This document shows, in pieces, positions 53,601 through 62,600 of a DNA stretch of 64,000 bases. The DNA lies in assembly GCA_003118195.1 (NCBI GenBank), contig BEXV01000924.1:6338-70337 (forward strand), given 5' to 3'. The position numbers and the translations under genes were made by a program. Position 1 is the stretch's first letter. Each line of letters begins with the position of its first letter. The DNA is from Hemicentrotus pulcherrimus. Its lineage: Eukaryota; Echinodermata; Echinoidea; Camarodonta; Strongylocentrotidae. Under the pieces are notes generated by a model that was given only the letters and a program-made list of their open reading frames with translations, made no database searches and was not told the DNA's origin.

Positions 53601-56600
53601 AAAGTTTATTTTGGACTTAATAGGAATAGTAAAGGTTCAAGTTCTGCTTTGGCTAATGTGGTCATTTATACTTGGAAATGAGAGATTTATTTATGATGCT
53701 TCTAAGGGAGTCCACTTCTCTCAGATATTTTCTAACATGTCAAACAAAAATACTAAGGGGTTAATACATGTGAAATAAAATAAGTCTCTTTTGTAATCCA
53801 CATTTTTTAAACATGGTTTTGTGAATAGGGTCTAAGATATCTCATTTAATGTGAATTTAAATTGGGGTTAACCAGAAAAGAAGAAGAAAAAGATCCCAAG
53901 CCTATTTAGTACACAAGTTCTTGAACATTAGGTCTAATAACTAATAAGCTAATCTGCATTTCCAAAACAAGAAAAAGGTATCTTAGTATGAGGTTTAATT
54001 CCATTGGTGAAAATGTCATTGTAAAGGTTTTTTTTTTTCATCAAATATACAATTAAAAAATACCTCCTGCTTAAGTTTACTAATTTTAATTCATTAAACC
54101 TGATTGTTTAAGATGGTGATATTGTTAAAGAAATTCTCTGGTATCCTGTACCTATTTTTTCATGAAACAGGTTTATACTACAATGTATTAGAGAATATAA
54201 AATTGCTACCAAAAGGGATAAAGCATGGATGAAACTTTAACAAAGAATATAATGAACACAGCATCGTACATTGTCTTCACTTGCTTCCAAGCGCTAATTG
54301 CAATGAAATGTAATATATGCTTATGATGTGATTTAGATGCAACTAGATTATTGCTACAGCAAACTGCTATTGCAAATGCGAGGTTCTTACCAACAGGTAT
54401 ATGTATCGGTATGTAATAAGCTTCTGCACTATGCTGTGCTTAAGATACATATTTAGCATGCAAAAGCAATGACATTTTATAGCATCTCACGAAGGAAATG
54501 ATCACGTATGAGGTTATCGTTGACAGGTAATGAGCATTCCTACGGTGTAATAATGTTCTTATGATAATACTTTCATATCTTCAGTAGATAATTATTTAAA
54601 GAAATTGTAATACAAAAATACAGAGTAAAAAATAATTTTGGTCCTTTTTGGCACAATCCAAATAGGTTGAAAAAAAGGTTACTTTAGCAATTTTGCAATA
54701 CAGTCTTAAATGCTTGTATATTTATATCTATGGAAGATGACTCTGTTTAGATTATTGTTTTAAGATACTAACGTGGATTTTGAAACTATGAATAGTGAAT
54801 GTTGATTTTCAGGTTGTTAAGTGCTTTAAATGAGCTAGAAAGGAAAGAAAGATATAAATAAATAGCGTAAAGAAAAATGACTCTGAGGATATAGGTTTCT
54901 AAATCCAACAGGTTCCTATTTCCACACACACCACCGTTGTTCTTGTCCACAGCTTCCAAGCCAAAGATTGACTTCATCACCTTGATCAAGACCGTTGAGG
55001 TGGATGAGGGCGCCGATGCTAAGTACACCGCCGAGCTCAGCGGTGACAAGTTTGAGATCACATGGTTCAAGGACGGCAAGAAGATCACCTCCAAGGACAT
55101 CCCCAAGTTTGAGATCAAGAAGCTCGGCCGCAAGCACTCCCTCGTTGTCAAGAAGGTGACAGCTGAGGACCAGGGAGAGGTCGTTCTCAAGGTTGACAGG
55201 CAGGAGTGCTGCGCTGGCCTGCTAGTCAAGGGTGGGTATCCATGAAAGGTTTATGTTTTTAACTTTTTTTTCCATTTATTTGGTCTATAAAGATTGACCA
55301 GCCGCTCAGGATGAGGAGGTCACTTTACATAGTAAAAACTTGTGCCAGCTATTATTCATTATTCATTGTAAAATAATAAACCAGAGATAATACATTATAA
55401 TAATAAATCATAATTACTACACATTGCAGTCTGTTATTTAAAAGTTATTGATTCACTTATATATAGAATTTGCAAGAGCATAACATACTACATAGTTTGA
55501 CAAAAAAAATTGAACACAGGAAAGGGAAGTAAGGTAAAGAAAAGGATAATTGAATTGAGGGAAAAGGGAGGGAGAGAGAGAGAGAGAGAGAGATATTAGA
55601 AGACGATTGAAATGTGAATGCAATATTCATTACTAAGGAAGAGATCTTGTTTAAGAATTCTCTTTTCCAGGGTACCTTCTTTAAAAGTGCTTTATATTTG
55701 GTGACTCAATTCTTCTACATTTCTTTTTGTTTTAAACCGGGTACAACCCTATATTAATCACCATCAGTTTTTATTCATGCGTACAAAATTATAAAAATTA
55801 AAATGTTTCTTTTTTTCCAGCTAAGCCTAAGTTTCTTCAAGAGCTGAAGGATATCAGCATTGTTGAGAAGCGAACTGGAGTCCTGGAATGTGAGATCACC
55901 GACCCAGAAGCTAAGGTATATATACTGAGAGGGCAATCCAACCTTTGCACCATAAGTTTATTTATATGAAAGAAAAGAAAGAGAGAGAGAGGGAAAGAAA
56001 AAGACTGGAAAAAGTTTGAAATGAATCAAGACCATTTTTAATTTTTTTTTTTAGTTGGGGGGGGGGGGGNNNNNNNNNNNNNNNNNNNNNNNNNNNNNNN
56101 NNNNNNNNNNNNNNNNNNNTCCTCTTTTTTTTCTGAAATCTACTGTGGAAAAAGTATATTAATGGACTATTCCTACTTTTGCCTTGAGTGATTCCTGATA
56201 TTTGCTTTGAAAGGTCGACAGGTATGAACAGTTTGTGCAGTGTGGAAGTTCTTCTCTCCTCATCATTTATCATATTGTTGTTGACTAGGTGGAATGGACC
56301 AAGGATGGCAAGCCCTTCACTGGCAACGATAATGTCAGACTCGATGTGGATATGGGCACGAGGAAACTCATCTTCGATCAGGCTGAAGCCGAAAATGCAG
56401 GCAAATACACATGCAAGTTTGGCAAGCTGGAATCTACAGGAAGTGTTGCTGTCATTGGTGAGTAGACGGAATTCACATCAAACTATCCTTTTATATTTTT
56501 ATGAAACAAGAGCCTCTCCCTCAAAGGAAATAACTGTTTGTCAAAGTCATCTTTTCTTCTCTCCATTGTATTTTTAAAGGCTATTCTGAATATTTGAAAA

Positions 56601-59600
56601 CATGGGAGAATGATGCAGGAGTTATATGTTTGAATTATGTAATGCATATAATTTATTGTGTCTGTATTTCCTCTAAAAGTTTCTTTTAATGTTTTCCCTT
56701 TTTCAGCTCATTGAAACAGATGTTAATAGCGCTTATTACATATTTAATTTTATTGACATTATCAAACTATGATGTCAATCATCCTTTTGCGAATCCTTTC
56801 TGATTGATATTAGCTTCGCATTGTGAAAACTTGCTTGGCATGCATAGTATGAACCAACATTATCTTAAATATAATCTTCCTTTGACCCTTGACAGAGGCA
56901 CCCAGCATGTCTGCCAAGCTAGCACCTCAATCGGAGGTCTTTGCTGGCGAGGACTTTGAACTCGTCACCCAGGTAACTGCTCCCGAGGCCGAGGTCTTCT
57001 GGTTCAAGGACAACGCCCCTCTGGAATCCTCGGACAAGTTTGAGGTCATCTCCGATGGCAACACCAGGAAGCTCATCATCCATGAAGTCCAGCCGGAGGA
57101 CAAAGGTCGCTATGCCTGCGCCATGGACGAGGCCAATGCCACCTACTCAACGCTCAAGATCCAAGGTAGGTGCACAGTTTCTGCCTCTTTTTTTCTTCTA
57201 AAAGCATGGAACGAGTCCGCAAAAAAAACAACACAATTTTTCACTAAAGTTATCTGTATCTTGAAAATGATCAAATATGTACTGTCCTTTGTCCAGAAAT
57301 GTTATACCTCGTGTCATCTAAGATGGATAGTTTCTTTCAGACTTTTCCCTCCTTTGTTGGTTTGTTCTATACCTTTACTAGTGCATGATGTATACATACA
57401 AAATGTATTGTAGTCCAGTATGAAACAAAAATCCAAGGTGCATTTTGTTCATCTAAATGTAGATTATTCTCTTCTTTTGTTTCATACCTATTTCAAGACG
57501 TGCAAAGCGAGAAAGTTAATGATTGTGTTGACATAGCTTAGTCAGCACTTTGAGAGAATAGACTGTATAATTTTTTTGTTTGGTTTGTTTCGAGAAAATG
57601 AAGGAGTTTCTCTCACAGTATGTTCTGATGCATGTTCAGTACATGTTTTAAGTATATTATCAATAATTAATAAGTATAATTGTCAAATAAATATATCCAG
57701 CGAAAGTGAAATGCACGTAGGAATGGTCAAATAACTATCTTGCATGAAGAATGATTTGTCCTAGATGCACAATCTGGGGGGTGTTTCACAAAGGTTAAAG
57801 TCGAACTTAACTCTAAGTTGGACTTAAAAAATAATGGAGAGCCATATGTAGCCTTAAAATAAAATATATTCAAAAGCAAAAAATCAAATATTTTAGACTT
57901 TTTATGAATTCCACATCAAGAATATGAAATCTCCTTGATAATAGAAAATATGAATGATTTGAATCAACATCTAATGCCTTTTACAATAACTTTTACAAAA
58001 TATTTTCATAGATGCTAACGGCTTTCCATAATTGTTAAGTCCAACTTAGAGATAAGTTCAACAATAGGATCTTTGTGAAACACCCCCCTGGAGTAACTTG
58101 AGCACCAAGGCCAGCATTGTTGAAAGCAGACTGCTTTAAAAGCCAGATTTAAAACCAGACTATAAAGTTGATTGAGTTTTATGTCGCTGAATTATAAGGC
58201 ACCTTGTGTCAACCTCTTCAACCAGTTAATATTAAAGTTAAAACTGAAACAAATCTCATGTCATGAATTTATTTGTATTTTAAGACTCAATAAGATTGAT
58301 TTTAAAAGTACAGTGATTATACATAGTGGAGAGTTTATTTTGTTCATTTATTGAACCATATAAAAGCAAAACATGCAAAAGAAGAATAGAAAAATACATA
58401 AAACGTACAAAAGTTCGAAATTTGAATGCTCCATAATTTGATAGAGTACGTCTTGAACCAGTTTGGCTCTGTCCACTTTTTACAATGCTGGCCTTAATCA
58501 TTTAATATGCACATTTTTAAAATACTGCCTTGGAAGTCCCTTATTAGTGCCTTATGGCATGGAGAATCCCTTAGTGATCCTTTAAAGGAAGAATAATCTT
58601 ATCTAGTAAATGACAGAATGTATGAATTCAGACACTACTTCTATCTGCAAATATTAACCCTTTCAATGCTTGTAAGCATCAAATTTTAAGGTAACCCCAT
58701 TGATGCTGATCATCAATTATAAAACGTCCCTATAAACTTGATAAAAAATGCTGTGCTCTCATCTTTTCTAATTAACATGCATATATCTCTTAATTACTCA
58801 TATTTCAAACCAAAAAAAAAAACCCCTCAGCTGCACCAGGTAAGTCTTTGGTACTGTCTTATTTAAAGAATACACATTTTCGCTGTTTTAAACAAAATTT
58901 GATTTGACATCTTTTCAGCGTTTCTGTTCACAGATTAACAAAATGTTGTCTTTTTTTTCTAATATCACTTTTGTTGCTGAGTGTAATATTTTTAAGAATC
59001 TGGAGAAGCTGAGTGATTGGACATTTGATGAAGTATTACTGCTTATATTTGAGAAAATTAAAGATTTGTTGTCATGATCTAAATATCTGTATTAATGTTT
59101 TTTTTTTAAAGAAGTTATATTACATAAGAAATAATATGTACTTACCACTACTATATGAAACTAGGGTAATTCTGGATGAAACAAAAAACTAAAAATAAAG
59201 CATTTGTATTTGATTACAACAAAAAAAGATATACAAAAGTATCTGTATTTCACATTTAAATTTAAGAAACATTACAAAGTTAAAAATGTATGCTCAATAA
59301 ATCCATTAGGAAATGAAGAAAATTTCTAAAAAGGTGAGATAAAGAAACAAATAGATGTTCATGTAAAATGTACATCTAAAAGATAAGTTGCTTAAATTAA
59401 TGGTGACCTTAAGAAAATCAAAAAGTTAATTTTGATTGTAAACTTTAATACATAAGAGTTTCAGGCAATCTGTATGCTATGCAGAATACAAATAAGTGGT
59501 ATAATTCTGTTAGCTGTTAGTTAAATTGTTAAGTAGTTGGATTAGGGTATATTTCTGATGAGCTATGCCCATTGCAAATGTGTGAGACTGTGTTAGGCAC

Positions 59601-62600
59601 ACACATTCAATGAGCTTCCCATCTTAAGCCTATTTTCTTTTATTCTCTCTATTTGGATAGTTAAACTGATTTAAACGAAATGAGAAAGTTTTTGTCATTT
59701 TCAATAACAGATAGGCTAAAATATCTGCTTTCATTGACTTTAAAAAGAAAGGAGACATTTCTCCATCTAATCCCAGAAAAAATGGAGGCATTTATGTTGG
59801 CCAATTGCTGGATAAGAGTCAAATGCAAGTGTTCCCTAATGGTTTACATGTATGATTTACTTGGAGAGAGAAAAAAATCTTAGCCTGTATACTAGGACTT
59901 CTTTATCCATGCATAATATAGTTTTAGGAAGGGAGCTCATTTTGTTGTGCATTAAAGCTTGATGTGTTGGGCGACAGAAAGTTTACATGACCCTACTGGT
60001 GTAGAAGAAGACCCAAGAATAGTGTATATGTATCCAAGAATGACCTGTAAAGAAACAATGCTTTCAGTCAATATGTAAGTTTTTTGGAAGAAAGTGATTT
60101 TCAAGAAGAAAAAAAAAATTATAAAAAAAATTATAAAATTTGACATCCATTCCAGAATATTCGCCTTGATAGAAATTTATTTATGGAAAATAATGGAATT
60201 TATATGAAACCCCAACAAACCGTGACTTTATTGAATATATATAGACAAAAAGTTTGTAATGTTTCTGAAACTTTGTAGCCTATTGATACTGCTTTATTGG
60301 TTTATCATTGTTGGATTCCTCGATAATATGCTCACTTAAAGAACAATTTAAATTTCCTACACAGGAAAATACCTCTAAATCTTTAAGCAAGGTATCGTTA
60401 CATGTGCCTGGGTCTTGGTCTACATTTTTGTAGGGCTAGATTGTGAATTCCTTTTGGCTCGCAACATGCCAGGTAGAAAAATGCACCAAAATCTGGGAGC
60501 ATTTTCACAAGGTTTTAACGCCATCTGTTTCAAGTTGTATTATATATGTTTTACAAATTATTTCTCAACAGAATATTATCTGTGTACAATAATGATGTTA
60601 AGTGTTCAAAGTATATAATGTCTTTAAACTTGCTCTGTGTGGTTGACATTAAAACAATAATTTGTAAATATAGAACGATCTCTAATTGAGGAGAGAAGTC
60701 ACCTCAAATGCGCTCTCTGATTTGTGGAAATGACTGATCATTGTAAGAGCATAGCAGTCCAAGTTCCTGAAAAATAATGGATTCATGCTTTTATATATTT
60801 CCCACTATAAAATCAGAATTAACGGTGTTGAGTCTACTAGGTGATTGTAGATGTAAATGAATTTAATTTGATATTTACATTTTGATATTAAACATTATAA
60901 TAGTAACAGACTGACTCATAACACTAAAGCTCTAACCTTTTTTTGTCTTAATAAAATTAAAAAGACTTAAGTGGCATCATAGAAGCTGATTAAAGATGGA
61001 AAACAGTAGTTTTTACTTGTAAGCTGAAAATCCTTACAGCTTTTGGTGCATTATTCTGCTCCTTATGGCAAGCTTCAATGAATGGGATAAGGTGCTGCCG
61101 TGTTACTGCAAGAAAAAAGAAAATGAAATGAGAAAAAAACAAACAATAGATGCTGTTTAGGCTGTAAGTGACTGGCATTAATATGTTCTTAATTGCTTCA
61201 TCTTTTGTCAGCTGTTCCTGATAATCTAATACTTGATGTAGCAAATTAGTCTTGTGCTGTACATATAACGCTTTTTATGTTTCTTAAAAGTAAGGTTTTT
61301 TTTTAAATGGGAGGCTTCGCTTTAATATTTGCTGGCAGTTCCTCTTTTGGGGTGTCATTTATGCTGTTTTCTTGTCTCGTTTCAAGTGAGAGCTTTTGTT
61401 TGATGCAAAGTTAATCCGATACCATGAGCTGATTGTATGCTAAAAAATAAAAAGAACCGCAACAGTTACAGAGAGCAACACAAATACTGTTATTTGATAA
61501 CACTTAAACAATTTTTAATTTTTTTTTTTATTAACACCTCTTTTTATGTTTGATGATGAAGTACCTCAATAATATAGATCTAGGTACAATTCAATTTGAT
61601 ACAAAATTCAATGTAAAACAACTATTACCCAAGCAAATTATAATGATTACAAGTTTGAATAGAAGATATTTGAAGTCATACTTTGAAACTTTTGATTCAA
61701 CAGATGATTTGATGCGACTTCTTCTTCTGTTTATTGAAGTCTTTATTCTACCAAATTAAAAATCTGATTTACATCAAATGCCTTGTTATTTTTAGCTCTT
61801 AAAACTTGCTAAATGCATGTTAACAACAGGTTGCTCTTGAATCAAGTAGTTAACATCAAAGTATAAAATTCAAATAAGGGATGGCATTTTTTTTGGTAGG
61901 ATTTTGCTTAAATCTCAGCCTCTATCAGGTTGGTTCTAGGGCATGTATTGGCCTTTTTTTTAGGAAAATTGAGTGAAATCAACTGGTCTCCTAGATTAAT
62001 GAGTATTGGCAAAAACTTAAAACATTTGCAAGTGATTGTGATGTTATTTTGAGAATCATTACAAAGTTATATTGTACGTATAATCTGTAGGAAATCCAGA
62101 CCGTGGTATTTCAGTCTTCCTCAGTTGCAAAACTGTGTTGATCAATGCAGTTTGACAAAGACTAATATCTTATATTGATGGTATGCTCTCTGATCCCCTT
62201 AACAGAAAAGCCAAGCCTGAAGGTAGACACCCTCAAGGACGTAACAGCAAATGCTGGTGAGCAGGTTGAGCTCTACCTGGAGATCTCAGGCTCCCCTGCC
62301 CCGACCGTGGAATGGACCAAGGGCACGACCAAGGTCTCAGAGAGTGACAATATCCAGATCGTGTCCACGCCCAACGATGCCACCTTGGTGATTAAGAAGT
62401 GTGCGAGGAGCGACACCTCGGAGTACACTGTCAGCATCAGCAACAAGCAAGGAAGCGAGAAGGCCTCCGTGAAAGTCAAGATCATTGGTGAGTACACTCT
62501 AGAGAATACTAAATATTTTTCTTTTTTCGCTTGAAAGTAGGTTGTTTCTATGATTCTCTTGACTTTTGAGCCTTTAAAGTACATTTTGCAGTGATGTTGG

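Larger units (their letters stand above)
57166..62205. other. Intron(s) between exons 27 and 28 (about 5 kb)
   Basis: Apart from the candidate 9-nt microexon at 58831-58839 and MITE copy B (57774-58091), this is AT-rich sequence with short poly-A/T runs. No further exon or gene is supported. Confidence 0.6.
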
